Assembly: GCA_002634385.1 (NCBI GenBank)
Contig: NSJL01000007.1
Location: forward strand, 1-64,000
Source of the DNA: Nitrospira sp.
Lineage (GTDB): Bacteria; Nitrospirota; Thermodesulfovibrionia; Thermodesulfovibrionales; Dissulfurispiraceae
DNA: 64,000 nucleotides
Direction: 5' to 3'
Under the pieces are notes generated by a model. That model made no database searches and was not told the DNA's origin. It saw only the letters and a list, made by a program, of their open reading frames with translations. A program made the position numbers and the translations under genes. Of the stretch, positions 27,406 to 36,501 are shown in pieces; position 1 is the first letter of the stretch; every line of letters starts with the position of its first letter.

Positions 27406-27418
27406 AGGAGAACGCCGT

Positions 27419-27790
27419 ATGGTGAGAATACGCTTACAGGTATCTCCTATCCGCACCTTGTGTGAATGCGTGGCCTGCGGCTGCAAATTCACTCCCGACG
27501 GGGTCATTGCATCCCTGTGGGAGGAGGACAGGAACAACAGATCAATAGGATACGTCTGCGAGTGGTGTGTGCTCAGGGGAGCTGAGGACCTGCCCGCACT
27601 GTTGCGCACCCACGCACATGCATTGAGGGAAAAAGCAAAGCGCCTCCTGAAACTGTCGAAGCAGCCCTTTAGCTGCCCCCCGCTGAAAGAATACCGGAGG
27701 CTGGAAGAGGAGGCGGGCAAGGACTCCACCCGGAGGAGGAGACACCTGCTCCGGAAGGACGAGACGGGAGAGGAGCTGCTCCGCAACTAG
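27419..27790 (+). CDS. Hypothetical CxxC zinc-ribbon-like protein
   Basis: 123 aa. Two Cys pairs (CECVACGC and VCEWC) near the N-terminus suggest a metal-binding knuckle; the C-terminal half is basic and alpha-helical. I do not recognise a family. The stop TAG is formed by the TA target and first G of the palindromic mobile element (27788-27790), so the insertion fell in the stop codon or truncated the protein. Cotranscribed with the 3D-domain gene. Confidence 0.65.
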   Translation: MVRIRLQVSPIRTLCECVACGCKFTPDGVIASLWEEDRNNRSIGYVCEWCVLRGAEDLPALLRTHAHALREKAKRLLKLSKQPFSCPPLKEYRRLEEEAGKDSTRRRRHLLRKDETGEELLRN

Positions 27791-28030
27791 GGTGTATTTG
27801 CACACTGGGTTCGTTGCGAGGCCGGGCGAAGGATCTCCGGATGTCCTGGGGGGCAAGGACAGGGTCCCCGAAAAGTCGAAGACTTTTTGGGGCAGAAGGC
27901 AGCACGGGTACAGCGCCCGCCAATAAGATGATACCGAGCAGCGTTCCGTTGAGGACGCTGTGCCCGGGACACGAGGCCCCGGTGACTCTGCAGCCGGTCA
28001 CAGCAGAAGAGAGTGTGCAAACACACCATA
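27788..28030. mobile_element. MITE-like palindromic element, copy B
   Basis: The element is 27790-28028 with a flanking TA at 27788-27789 and 28029-28030. The terminal repeats GGTGTATTTGCACACT and AGTGTGCAAACACACC match at 15 of 16 positions. It shares with copy A the blocks TTCGTTGCGAG(A/G)CCGGGCGAA, the central GGGTCCCCGAA hairpin, and GCAGCCGGTC(A/G)CAGCAGAAGA. Non-coding. Confidence 0.8.
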
Positions 28031-28060
28031 GAGTGCGCACACGTCCTGCCATCAGGGCCA

Positions 28061-28300
28061 TCAGGGGTAGTGGCGGGCGATCTCCTGCTTCCGTCCGGTC
28101 CATTCCCTGATCTTTTCCTGTATTCCTTCGCTTTCCTCCTTCAGGCTATCGGCTTTGTCCGCAACCACATTAATAAGGGCCTGAAGGAATATCCCCGCGT
28201 CCCCGCTCAGCGAGCGCAGCAGTCCGCCCCCCCCGCTTGCAAGCGCAAAGATGATAAAAAGCACCCATACAACCAGGAATTTCTTGGCAATCCATCCCAT
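28061..28300 (-). CDS. Small membrane protein with coiled-coil tail
   Basis: 79 aa from ATG 28300 (GGGAGAGG upstream). One transmembrane helix (FLVVWVLFIIFALASGGGG), then an amphipathic and charged tail. Not recognised. A Crp-type site sits 61 bp upstream and a TAAAAT -10 between, so it is probably under Crp-family control. Confidence 0.6.
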   Translation of the reverse strand: MGWIAKKFLVVWVLFIIFALASGGGGLLRSLSGDAGIFLQALINVVADKADSLKEESEGIQEKIREWTGRKQEIARHYP

Positions 28301-28331
28301 ATCCTCTCCCCCTGAAAGTTCGCCTTGGGTA

Positions 28332-28374
28332 ATTTTACCCTGCAGCCGGGGAGAGAGTGCGTGATGCAGATCAC
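28332..28374 (-). promoter_or_regulatory. Crp-type operator and -10 element
   Basis: GTGATGCAGATCAC (28361-28374) is a perfect GTGA-N6-TCAC palindrome. The -10 TAAAAT on the minus strand (28332-28337) predicts a start near 28325, placing the palindrome centre at about -42, the class II activator position. A Crp-family gene lies just upstream. Confidence 0.65.
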
Positions 28375-28490
28375 AGTACGGCATCTTTTCGCGCTGCACA
28401 CCGAGTACAATGGAGAGCAGGCACTTCCGATGGAAAGAAAACGCCCGCGGAGAAGGGGAAGAGGGGGGATGCCGTCGGGGAGAACGCCTG

Positions 28491-29249
28491 TTACGATACG
28501 AAAGAGGGTTTCAGGAGGATACTCCTGTTTTCCAGGATCTCGATCTCCCCCTCTCTGATAAGCCTGTTCAAAATGCGTGTCACTGTCTCCCGTGAAACCG
28601 AGGCGTATCCGGCAATATCCTGGTGGGTAAGCTTTACAGTGATGATGGTTCCTCTCGAGTCCTGCGCGCCATGGTGCAGACTCACCATTCTGAGCACCGC
28701 CCTCACCCTCTGCGCCGCCTCGGGCAGGCTCAGCACTTTGAGCACCATCCATGACTCCCTGAGGCGGGCACAAAGCAGGAAGATCAGCTGCTCACAGACT
28801 TTTCTGCTCTGCAGAAGATGCCCCTGGAAGTCGCTCCCCGAGATGAGTACAATCTCGGAATCCTCCATGGCCACCACCGAAGCGGGGGAGGTTTTTCCGT
28901 CGAGGAGCGCCATCTCCCCGAAAAAGTCCCCCCGTTTATGTATCGCCAGGATGTGTTCCTTGCCGTCAGGGCTGAAGTGGACCGCCTTCACTTTTCCGGA
29001 AAGGACGATGTACATGTAGTGGTAGGTATCCTCTTCGGACAGGATCACCTTGCCTTTCGGAAAGTGTCGCTCATGGCATATATGTCGCAGAGCCCCGAAT
29101 TCCTCGTCGGAGAGGCAGTCGAAGAGGGGGGTTGTCCTTACCAGCCTCTCATTACGCGCCTCCCTGCTCCGGGACAGGGGACGTTTCCCGGAAGGGGTGG
29201 AGCGGGCAGAGGGAACGCGTATCAGCCTGCGGTCATCAGCATTGTGCAT
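28491..29249 (-). CDS. Crp/Fnr-family transcriptional regulator
   Basis: 252 aa. A variable basic N-terminus, a cyclic-nucleotide-binding fold (PLFDCLSDEEF, FPKGKVILSEEDTYHYMYIVLSGKVKAVHFS, HKRGDFFGEMALLDG), the dimerisation helix, and a C-terminal winged HTH (LTHQDIAGYASVSRETVTRILNRL). No N-terminal Cys cluster, so not an Fe-S FNR. The start at 29249 or 29252 is set by GAGGGGAGGG. Likely acts at the GTGA-N6-TCAC site beside it. A weak sigma-54-like element lies about 90 bp upstream. Confidence 0.9.
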   Translation of the reverse strand: MHNADDRRLIRVPSARSTPSGKRPLSRSREARNERLVRTTPLFDCLSDEEFGALRHICHERHFPKGKVILSEEDTYHYMYIVLSGKVKAVHFSPDGKEHILAIHKRGDFFGEMALLDGKTSPASVVAMEDSEIVLISGSDFQGHLLQSRKVCEQLIFLLCARLRESWMVLKVLSLPEAAQRVRAVLRMVSLHHGAQDSRGTIITVKLTHQDIAGYASVSRETVTRILNRLIREGEIEILENRSILLKPSFVS

Positions 29250-29337
29250 CATACCCCTCCCCTCAGGACAACCACGGTCCTCCCACAGACACCCCATCGT
29301 GGCAGTACGCCTGACATCTTTCCCCGGTCCTTCCCAA

Positions 29338-29353
29338 TGCAAAAACAGTGCCC
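29338..29353 (-). promoter_or_regulatory. Weak sigma-54-like element upstream of the Crp-family gene
   Basis: Minus strand GGGCACTGTTTTTGCA keeps GG-N10-GC spacing and GCAC/TTGCA but has G for the first T. The rest of 29250-29599 holds a short hairpin (29467-29499) and no gene I can support. Confidence 0.35.
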
Positions 29354-29599
29354 TCACCAACCGGAAAGGTATATCTCCCGTTCCCGGGACAGCCGTACCG
29401 ATAGTGAATGCATTATATCACATTTCAGTACAAGGGGAGAAAAACAGCATGGTGAGAAGAGGGGGCGGTCAGGTTCCAGGTAGAGGCAGAGACCTGACCG
29501 CTGCCGGAGAGGTGTAGTGAACATAGGATAAACAGTTTCTTCCGGACAGGAAAAGGGAAAATTCACCTCACGGTACGTTTCGAGGGAATACGAATTTAT

Positions 29600-30022
29600 T
29601 TACCAGGTCTGGGAGTGCGCCATTTTCCGGTACTTCTCGATCACCGGCCAGTCGGCCTCGGCCCAGTCGAGGGTATGCAGTTCCTCCGGGGGCAGCCACG
29701 CAAGGGATTTGTGCTCATGGAGGATAATCTCGCCGGAGAGTAGGGTACAAAGAAAAGGGTAGAGCGTCACGGTAAACTCCGGATACTGATGGGTCGCCGG
29801 GTACTGATAGGTTGTAGGAGTGAGGGCTCTGCCGACAACCACGTCTATGCCCAGTTCTTCGTACAGCTCACGTTTCAGGCATTCCACGGGACTCTCCCCC
29901 TCATCGATCTTGCCGCCCGGAAACTCCCATTTCAACGGCAGGCTCATGGACTCGCTTCGCTGTGTGGAGAGAACCTTCCCCCCGCTTTCGATAATTGCAC
30001 ATGCGACCCGTATATGCTTCAT
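29600..30022 (-). CDS. mutT: MutT/NUDIX hydrolase, probable 8-oxo-dGTP diphosphatase
   Basis: 140 aa. The Nudix box spans EFPGGKIDEGESPVECLKRE with YEELGI completing G(x5)E(x7)REUxEExGU. It begins HIRVACAIIESGGKVLSTQR as in MutT, and ends with a WLPPEELHTLDWAEADWPVI segment typical of 8-oxo-dGTPases. Start at ATG 30022 with GAGGG 6 nt upstream. Confidence 0.88.
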   Translation of the reverse strand: MKHIRVACAIIESGGKVLSTQRSESMSLPLKWEFPGGKIDEGESPVECLKRELYEELGIDVVVGRALTPTTYQYPATHQYPEFTVTLYPFLCTLLSGEIILHEHKSLAWLPPEELHTLDWAEADWPVIEKYRKMAHSQTW

Positions 30023-30053
30023 AAAAGACCCTCGCACTCCAATAACATCAGCA

Positions 30054-30185
30054 TCAAGAAGCCATAATTTTAATCGGGTTACCTTCCAGTTCCATTAATC
30101 CGGTCTCTTCAATGAAGTCATCAATCTCGCTTCTGTCTATATCAACCATCTCTGCGAATTTTGAGAAGATCGATCTCAGGGTGAT
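30054..30185 (-). pseudogene. 3' relic of an unidentified gene
   Basis: An open minus-strand stretch reads GITLRSIFSKFAEMVDIDRS then EIDDFIEETGLMELEGNPIK and ends at TGA 30054, but an in-frame stop lies just upstream and no start is found. It is AT-rich like the island to its right and looks like the tail of a larger protein. Confidence 0.4.
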
Positions 30186-30195
30186 TCCACCGAAC

Positions 30196-30251
30196 AATTA
30201 GGTAATGGAGGCTCTTAATTAGGTAATAACTACCATATTATTACCTAATTA
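30196..30251. promoter_or_regulatory. Repeated AATTAGGTAAT operator-like palindrome
   Basis: AATTAGGTAAT occurs at 30196-30206 and 30217-30227, and inverted at 30240-30250. The last two form a perfect 14-bp inverted repeat (30216-30229 and 30238-30251) with an 8-nt loop. It lies just downstream of the second fic gene, so either a terminator or an operator for the relic gene. Confidence 0.5.
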
Positions 30252-30262
30252 AATTTTGTTAC

Positions 30263-31309
30263 CTATTTCACCTTCCTCCATCGAGCAGAGCGCCCCTGCC
30301 CCAGGGAGATAACCTTTCCCTCTTTCTTCAGCTTCTTCAGGACGTGCCGGATCATATCAATACTTACGTCGGGGCATGCCCTCTGCAGGTCAGCAACGGT
30401 GAAATCACCGATGATGCTATCTATGGCGTTCAGTACAATATCTGTCTTGCTCCCCCGTCCTGAAGATATACGTGTGAAGCGGGCCTCGAATTCCTTATAT
30501 GCAGCAAGGACTGTCGAGAGCGCGTATTCCACCCAGGGGAGTGCATCATGCTTGCCCTCATGCCATCCCTGAGATGATGTAAAGAGTGTCTCATAGTAGG
30601 ACTCCTTCGTCTGCTCTATGACCCTTTCCAGGCTTATGTACCTGCCGACCTCGTAGCCGTAACGATACAGAAGAAGCACGGTGATGAGCCTTGCCATTCT
30701 GCCGTTGCCGTCCAGGAATGGATGAATGCAGAGAAAGTCGAGGACATAAAGAGCTGTGAGAATAAGGGGATCAATGTTTCCTTCCTTTTCGAGACTGTCA
30801 TAGAGTTCATGGAGAGCCTGCATGTAATCAGCCGTGAGATACGGCGCGACAGGGACAAAACGGATTCTCTTCGTTCCGTCCGGAAGAACTTCGGTAATCT
30901 CGTTTGAAGCGGACTTCCACCGGCCTCCTTCCTTGCCGGCATACTTCATCAGGTCACGGTGAAACTGAAGGATGACGGATTTGTTGAACGGAATATGTTC
31001 GTAGTTCGAATGGATCGTATTCAATACATCCCTGTATCCTGCTATTTCCGCTTCCGGCCGGTTGGCCGGCTTTGTCTTATCTTCAACAATCTCCTTGATG
31101 CGCTGAATATCAGCGGTGATGCCCTCCAGACGGTTGGAGGATTCGGTGCTCTGGATGATCGCGACATGCCGGAGGTTTTCAAGCATCTCAGGGGCCTGCT
31201 TTTTGTAGAGGTCCTGTTTCCCCTTGTATTCACCGATCTGGCGGATGATGGTGATGAGATGATGAGGAATTGCAAGCTCTGCAAGATATTTCTTCTCAAA
31301 TGATTTCAT
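30263..31309 (-). CDS. Fic-domain protein with winged-helix C-terminus
   Basis: 348 aa. Fic core motif HPFLDGNGRMAR (catalytic His, Asp and the two Asn/Arg) at about 200. The N-terminal inhibitory motif SSNRLEG fits the (S/T)xxxE(G/N) rule for self-inhibited Fic AMP-transferases. The last ~70 residues look like a winged helix (TVADLQRACPDVSIDMIRHVLKKLKKEGKVI). Last gene of the AT-rich island; GAGG lies before the ATG. It probably modifies a protein by AMP transfer; target unknown. Confidence 0.88.
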   Translation of the reverse strand: MKSFEKKYLAELAIPHHLITIIRQIGEYKGKQDLYKKQAPEMLENLRHVAIIQSTESSNRLEGITADIQRIKEIVEDKTKPANRPEAEIAGYRDVLNTIHSNYEHIPFNKSVILQFHRDLMKYAGKEGGRWKSASNEITEVLPDGTKRIRFVPVAPYLTADYMQALHELYDSLEKEGNIDPLILTALYVLDFLCIHPFLDGNGRMARLITVLLLYRYGYEVGRYISLERVIEQTKESYYETLFTSSQGWHEGKHDALPWVEYALSTVLAAYKEFEARFTRISSGRGSKTDIVLNAIDSIIGDFTVADLQRACPDVSIDMIRHVLKKLKKEGKVISLGQGRSARWRKVK

Positions 31310-31327
31310 TTACTATGACCTCAAAGT

Positions 31328-31930
31328 TCATGAAAGAGGTGTTCCGGTTAGCTTCTCAGCAAATCGGGCAAATGTCGTGCATCGACCAAGTCTGTTGAGA
31401 TCAGGCATTGCCGTTGCTATTTGTATGGCATGCACAATGTCATTGTAGGTACCGCGCCGGTGCTGGCTAAATATCCGGTTCAGTCTCTTCTTGGGATTGC
31501 TTATAGTCTCGGGACATCTTACATCAGCAACCCTAACAGGATGTGCTGGCCTTGACAACACGGATGAAATTGCACGGCCGTCAGATAAGAGCCATGCCTC
31601 CAATTCCTCTTCGATGCAGACAAGATGAACATTAGATCTAACTCCAGCTGATCGCATTGAGTCTAATATCAAAGTCCGATCTTCTGCCCTGCAGGGGTTC
31701 TGTCCCTTTTCCCTCCAGGCTGGGTACAGATCCCAAATGATAATAACGCGGCGACAACCTTGCTTGAAAAGTTTGTCGGCAACAATACCACATTCAGCAA
31801 TCATCTTTGGTTTATTGTCGAGGGTAACGCTAATTATTTCGATGCTGGGCAGCAGTTGCTTTGCCAGATGCTCACAAACCTTTTTATCAGCACCGCTCGG
31901 ACCACATTCGAAGATCATTCCAATCTTCAT
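31328..31930 (-). CDS. TOPRIM-like DUF4276-type protein, partner of the ATPase
   Basis: 200 aa. Layout resembles DUF4276: an opening beta strand with Glu (KIGMIFECGPSGADK), a central VIIIWDLYP strand with Asp, and CIEEELEAWLLSD. The acidic residues sit where a TOPRIM nuclease core would have them. It overlaps the upstream AAA ATPase gene by ATGA, and such ATPase/TOPRIM pairs occur in abortive-infection systems (OLD/Gabija, PARIS type). The family call is by eye. Confidence 0.6.
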   Translation of the reverse strand: MKIGMIFECGPSGADKKVCEHLAKQLLPSIEIISVTLDNKPKMIAECGIVADKLFKQGCRRVIIIWDLYPAWREKGQNPCRAEDRTLILDSMRSAGVRSNVHLVCIEEELEAWLLSDGRAISSVLSRPAHPVRVADVRCPETISNPKKRLNRIFSQHRRGTYNDIVHAIQIATAMPDLNRLGRCTTFARFAEKLTGTPLS

Positions 31931-33075
31931 CTATAGCCCTTGCCCAGCCTGTCCATAGTGTAAAGCTTCCCCGGCGTAAAGGTTTTTGCCCATTCCTTAA
32001 GCTCCTCCTGGTCGGAAGGTCGTGAGAACACAGGGTGATTCTTTTCATCGCGCTCGACAAGAACAATCTGGGATAGCGGGAGGAGATCAAGGAGATAGGG
32101 GGAATGCGTTGTTATAATAACCTGTGTCCTACCTGACTGAACGGCATTCCTTATCTCTTCCACCAGCAGGTTTATCGTTCGAGGATCAAGGCCATTCTCT
32201 ATCTCTTCGATAACAATTAACGGCGGCGGCTCAGGATTTCGCAGGAGCACTATAATAGCCACAAAACGAAGGGTACCTGTGGAAAGCAGCCACCCTGGAA
32301 GTTTGAAATCACCTTCCACCATTTGCAGATAAACATTTCTTTCCAATTCTGAAGTTATCGAAGGCTGTAAGTCACCCGCATAAGGTAAGACATACTGCAA
32401 CGTTTCAAGGATACCATTGAAGGCAGCGATATCCTTCTTCTTTATATGCAACAGATATTCAGCAAGATTAGAGCCGTCTTTTTCAAGCCTAATTTCCGTT
32501 ACTGCCCGACGCTGGGGCCTCGGCGACACCATGAATTGAGGGACAAGCGTCAAGAATTGCCATGAAGATATTTTCTTATACTCCATGAAACCTATCATGG
32601 TATCGTCCGGCCCGAACTCTCTCACAGTTCGTTTCAAGGGCGCAGTTCCTTTCTCATACTTAACCTTGCCGGCCTTGTCCCGGATTGCCTCTACTCCCTG
32701 CGAATAGTATTCTTCGTGTTCAATAAAGATTTCATTGAATCCTTCCCCGGCATTAATCTTCAACCTTGCTTTATAATCACTGGCACTCAGATAAAAATAC
32801 AGCGGACTTGAAAGACGAAGAGGGCGACCTGATGAATCGCCTGTCTTCATGGCTTCTTTATGCACAATATACTCCATGCCCTTCCATGGCTCCATTGCGC
32901 CATCCAAGCCTTGAATAACTATTGACTGAAATGTCTCTAATCCCTCGATAATACTGCTTTTACCTGATCCGTTATTTCCAATGAACACAGTTAAGGGAGT
33001 AAACTTTATAGTTTTACTATCTCGTACTGCCTTAAAATTCTTGATTCTGAATGCCCTTAAAGCAAGATTTTTCAT
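31927..33075 (-). CDS. AAA-family (ABC-type/SMC-like) ATPase
   Basis: 382 aa. The N-terminal FKAVRDSKTIKFTPLTVFIG leads into Walker A GNNGSGKSS; Walker B is LIVIEEIENGLDP, and ITTHSPYLLDLLP is the H loop, as in AAA_15/AAA_21 (RecF/OLD-like) ATPases. ATGA overlaps at both ends couple it to the methyltransferase gene upstream and the TOPRIM-like gene downstream. It probably acts as the sensor/motor of a two-gene effector module. Confidence 0.88.
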   Translation of the reverse strand: MKNLALRAFRIKNFKAVRDSKTIKFTPLTVFIGNNGSGKSSIIEGLETFQSIVIQGLDGAMEPWKGMEYIVHKEAMKTGDSSGRPLRLSSPLYFYLSASDYKARLKINAGEGFNEIFIEHEEYYSQGVEAIRDKAGKVKYEKGTAPLKRTVREFGPDDTMIGFMEYKKISSWQFLTLVPQFMVSPRPQRRAVTEIRLEKDGSNLAEYLLHIKKKDIAAFNGILETLQYVLPYAGDLQPSITSELERNVYLQMVEGDFKLPGWLLSTGTLRFVAIIVLLRNPEPPPLIVIEEIENGLDPRTINLLVEEIRNAVQSGRTQVIITTHSPYLLDLLPLSQIVLVERDEKNHPVFSRPSDQEELKEWAKTFTPGKLYTMDRLGKGYR

Positions 33076-36000
33076 TTTATCAGCCCCCTTTCGACATCCC
33101 TGTAGGCGTTGAGAGCAGAGACTTTTATTGGGTCAGGGACAAGCGGGAATGTAGTAAGAATATATGCAAATTCTTCTTCGGTCAATCCATAGAGATGGGC
33201 CACAAGACCGTCCAGTTCTGCACGAAGACGCGCCCGTTCAACCTCGTTCATTACGCCTTTCTTATGGCTGCCGAGGCCGACTTCTCTTGCAAGGTCATCA
33301 AATTCAGGCGTCGTGCATATCAGCCGAGCTGCCCGCTCGACTATCGGACTGAAGGCATGGTCCTTTTCGGTAAAGCGGGGAATACGCATAGCATAGACAA
33401 AATGCATATCAACATGTGTTGTAATCCGCAACCTAAGTTCCCAATCCACAACAAATGAATTAAAGACAGCAACCAAGAATATAAGTGGTTTAGGTGGAAT
33501 AGTTTCCCGTGTTGTTTGAGCTGTATCAGCACAAAATCGCTTTGGTGGAAGAACACAACTAATTGCAGCGCGCTCATCAGTGCTACGAGCAATTCTTCGA
33601 TGAGCAAAACGGTACGCCTGATATATCATTGTCTGTCCATCATCCAGGGAGCGTCCGAGTATAGCTTTACGTCCTTCTTCTGCTTCAATCCAAAACTTCG
33701 GTTCACTATATGATGCATTAAATTGATGAATCATACCGCCTTGAACAAGTGGATATCTGCTCGCCTTGAAATCTTTTTTGAATAGCTTACTATCCGCTGT
33801 CATATTTAACTCCTGAGCCAGAATAACTTTCCAAGCTCCGGGAACAGTCTCATCGAGCCGAGGAAATCGCAAAAACTTACGCATGATCTGTACGTCTCGC
33901 TCACTCTTAAACTCAGTTATGGCAAGCAAATCAGGAGAAAACTCTCGAATAAGCTTTGCATTGAGTTCAATAGCCCCTTCAGATGGAAAGCGCTCCAATT
34001 CAGCAACTTCCTTCCGCATAAAAGCTGCGGGAAAATTGTTTGTGGAACGCCCTTTTTCGAAAGTTAGCACTGCTATTTTGAATCGGCTATCGACTCCCTC
34101 GAAAATTTCCTTCCGATTTTCAAGGCAGAAGAGACCTGTAATCTCTGTTTTGTCAAACAATAAACGCCTCAATTGCGTGCAGCCGCGCGCATTATAGACC
34201 CCATCGGGGATTACCATACCACACTGTCCGCCATTTTTCAGGAGGCGAAAAGATTGCTCCAGAAACAACTTGTAGAGGTTATTCTTAGATGCAGCCGTTT
34301 TACCATTAATCATAGAAAGCTGATTGACATATTGGGGTGCCTTTTTAAAGTAATCAGAGAGATAAGGGTAGTGACTCAAGTATTCGAGCCATGCTTTTAA
34401 AATGGTATCATTTTTCAGCAACCTTGCGCGCTCCTTCTCAAATTCCTGCAGACTCATTTTGTTCTTAGTCACGATATCGGAGTATTCTTCAAAAAATTCC
34501 TTTGCGCTGGGCTCGAATACTTCCCATGGCGGATTCGTGATTATCGCGTCAAAACCTCCGCGCCTATTGATAATCTCATCAAACTCATAGCCCCAGTGAA
34601 ACGGTGTAAGGGCCTCGATGTCCTTTATCATAAGTTTGCGTTTCTTTGGCTTGCCCTCTTTGTTTTTTGCAGCGTCCCAAGTTGCTTCTTCATACTTAAT
34701 TCCGAGGTGCTCGAATTCCGCAAGCAGTATTTCATCAAGGGTCGTCCTTGCCTCTGCTTTTATCTTATCTATGTTGTCCCTCAAGTTTCGGAGATCAGAA
34801 GCATAAGAGGCCGTGTGCCGGTAATTGTCGATCAGCCGGTTCTTCTCAGCAAGAAGCTCACGATAACTCTTTCTAAAAAGGCTGCTTGTCCGGTTCTCAA
34901 AGTCCTTGTCATCAACATGCATAAGACCGATGAGGGAATTACCTACAAGGATGTTGAAATCAATATTCGGCAGGGGCTCCAATTCGTCCACATTTCGGGC
35001 GGATGCGACAAGGGCAAGAAAAAGGCGAAGCTTCGCAATCTCCGATGCCTCCTCCATGATATCCACGCCGAAGAGATTGTCTGTGATAATGGTCTTCTTT
35101 ATGAAGTACGAAATCGATTTGTGTTCCGCTTTTGCCTTCTTCAGCCAGTCGGTCAGGTTTCGATCATTTACAAACTCGATCTTTCCGATAATTGCAGAAT
35201 AAAGATTAATCAAGGTCTTCATCGCAGCAACCAGAAACGCACCAGAACCGCAGGCCGGATCAAGTAGGCTCAGAGATGGCAGAATGTCCAAGAGCAGTTC
35301 CCGGCAGAGCGCGGCATCAAGATTAAGAAGAAGGTCTGCTACTGAATCGAATTTGCGTGCCTGCATTACACCAGGGATGCCGTCAGTATTGACCTTGTCC
35401 AAAATCAGCTTGTAGATCGTATGTTCGCAGAGATACTCCGTGATTTCAGGCCGCGTGTAGTAAGCGCCGAATGCCTTCTGGTTGATATATTTCTCGAAGA
35501 TATAACCGAGGACATCAGGGTTTATCTCATCATCTTGTCCGCCAGGGATGTCATTGAGGTTCCATGAGTAACGGCTAAATAGTTGGAAGATGTTCTCAAA
35601 GGCCTTATCAGGAATCTTTATGTTAGGGTAATCATTTTCTATCCTGTGAGGTAGGAAGAGCCCGCCGTTTAGATATTTGATTTCACCCAACAGCATTCTT
35701 GCGTCGGCGCTACGTTCCTTTTCGGGCTTTGCGAAACCGTCAAAGAAGAGGGCTTTCAAAAAGACCGAATAATATTTGTTGTTCCCCTGCTTCTGTTTAG
35801 TATCAGTCAGCTTGTTTTGAAGATAATTGATATTCCCATTGTCGAGGAAATACTTTTGCTGGAGAAAATAAATAAACATGAGCCGGTTAAGGAGGATAGA
35901 GGCATACCAGCGCCGGTCATGGTCATCGTCGATGGCTTCAATAAGCTCTGTAAAATTGACCCGTTCGTCTGCATATTCACGGTAGAACTTCTTTGTAACA

Positions 36001-36494
36001 CGCTCGATATCCAGGGCTTCTCTCAGACGGCTTGCGACCTCAGTGATCGGGATATTGCCGGTTTCGTCAAGCTCGCCTATATCAACAACCATGGCTCCCA
36101 GTTTGCTCAGGAACAGGTCTCCCGGTTGCCCCTTTACGTACAGATGGTTACGATGAAAGGTCTTTTTGTTTTCGCGCTTTACCCAATACCAGAGGCTCTG
36201 CGTGCGCACACCGTCGAGGAAGATTAAGAGGTTCTCATGATAGTGTTTTGCTATCTCCTTATGAATGGCAGCTCTTTTCTTGGCATCAGGAATTCTGCCG
36301 TCTTTTGTCTTGATCTCGAAAACAACAACGCCGGAGAGTTGAGCCGTCTGCCGAATTTCATACTCAATACTGTCGACGACAAGGGCGCTTGTCTTTGATT
36401 GCGCAGGCTGTGACCAGCCCAGCTCTTCTATGAAGATTGATTTGAAATCAAATTCCTGGAGAAAATTGCGGACCCGGCTGATATCAAGCTTCAT
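33072..36494 (-). CDS. Eco57I-type N6-adenine DNA methyltransferase (type IIG-like)
   Basis: 1140 aa. Motif I LDPACGSGAFLVAAM and motif IV ITNPPWEVFEP identify an adenine N6-methylase; a long N-terminal part (about 1-330) includes VVVFEIKTKDGRIPDAKKRA, where the E-x-K after a conserved strand could be a PD-(D/E)xK nuclease core. The C-terminal third probably reads the target. Start at ATG 36494 with GAGGA overlapping the fic stop region; a TTG at 36512 is the alternative. Its size and island neighbours fit a single-chain restriction-modification or phage-defence protein. Confidence 0.88.
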   Translation of the reverse strand: MKLDISRVRNFLQEFDFKSIFIEELGWSQPAQSKTSALVVDSIEYEIRQTAQLSGVVVFEIKTKDGRIPDAKKRAAIHKEIAKHYHENLLIFLDGVRTQSLWYWVKRENKKTFHRNHLYVKGQPGDLFLSKLGAMVVDIGELDETGNIPITEVASRLREALDIERVTKKFYREYADERVNFTELIEAIDDDHDRRWYASILLNRLMFIYFLQQKYFLDNGNINYLQNKLTDTKQKQGNNKYYSVFLKALFFDGFAKPEKERSADARMLLGEIKYLNGGLFLPHRIENDYPNIKIPDKAFENIFQLFSRYSWNLNDIPGGQDDEINPDVLGYIFEKYINQKAFGAYYTRPEITEYLCEHTIYKLILDKVNTDGIPGVMQARKFDSVADLLLNLDAALCRELLLDILPSLSLLDPACGSGAFLVAAMKTLINLYSAIIGKIEFVNDRNLTDWLKKAKAEHKSISYFIKKTIITDNLFGVDIMEEASEIAKLRLFLALVASARNVDELEPLPNIDFNILVGNSLIGLMHVDDKDFENRTSSLFRKSYRELLAEKNRLIDNYRHTASYASDLRNLRDNIDKIKAEARTTLDEILLAEFEHLGIKYEEATWDAAKNKEGKPKKRKLMIKDIEALTPFHWGYEFDEIINRRGGFDAIITNPPWEVFEPSAKEFFEEYSDIVTKNKMSLQEFEKERARLLKNDTILKAWLEYLSHYPYLSDYFKKAPQYVNQLSMINGKTAASKNNLYKLFLEQSFRLLKNGGQCGMVIPDGVYNARGCTQLRRLLFDKTEITGLFCLENRKEIFEGVDSRFKIAVLTFEKGRSTNNFPAAFMRKEVAELERFPSEGAIELNAKLIREFSPDLLAITEFKSERDVQIMRKFLRFPRLDETVPGAWKVILAQELNMTADSKLFKKDFKASRYPLVQGGMIHQFNASYSEPKFWIEAEEGRKAILGRSLDDGQTMIYQAYRFAHRRIARSTDERAAISCVLPPKRFCADTAQTTRETIPPKPLIFLVAVFNSFVVDWELRLRITTHVDMHFVYAMRIPRFTEKDHAFSPIVERAARLICTTPEFDDLAREVGLGSHKKGVMNEVERARLRAELDGLVAHLYGLTEEEFAYILTTFPLVPDPIKVSALNAYRDVERGLIK

Positions 36495-36501
36495 TTCGTC
36501 C

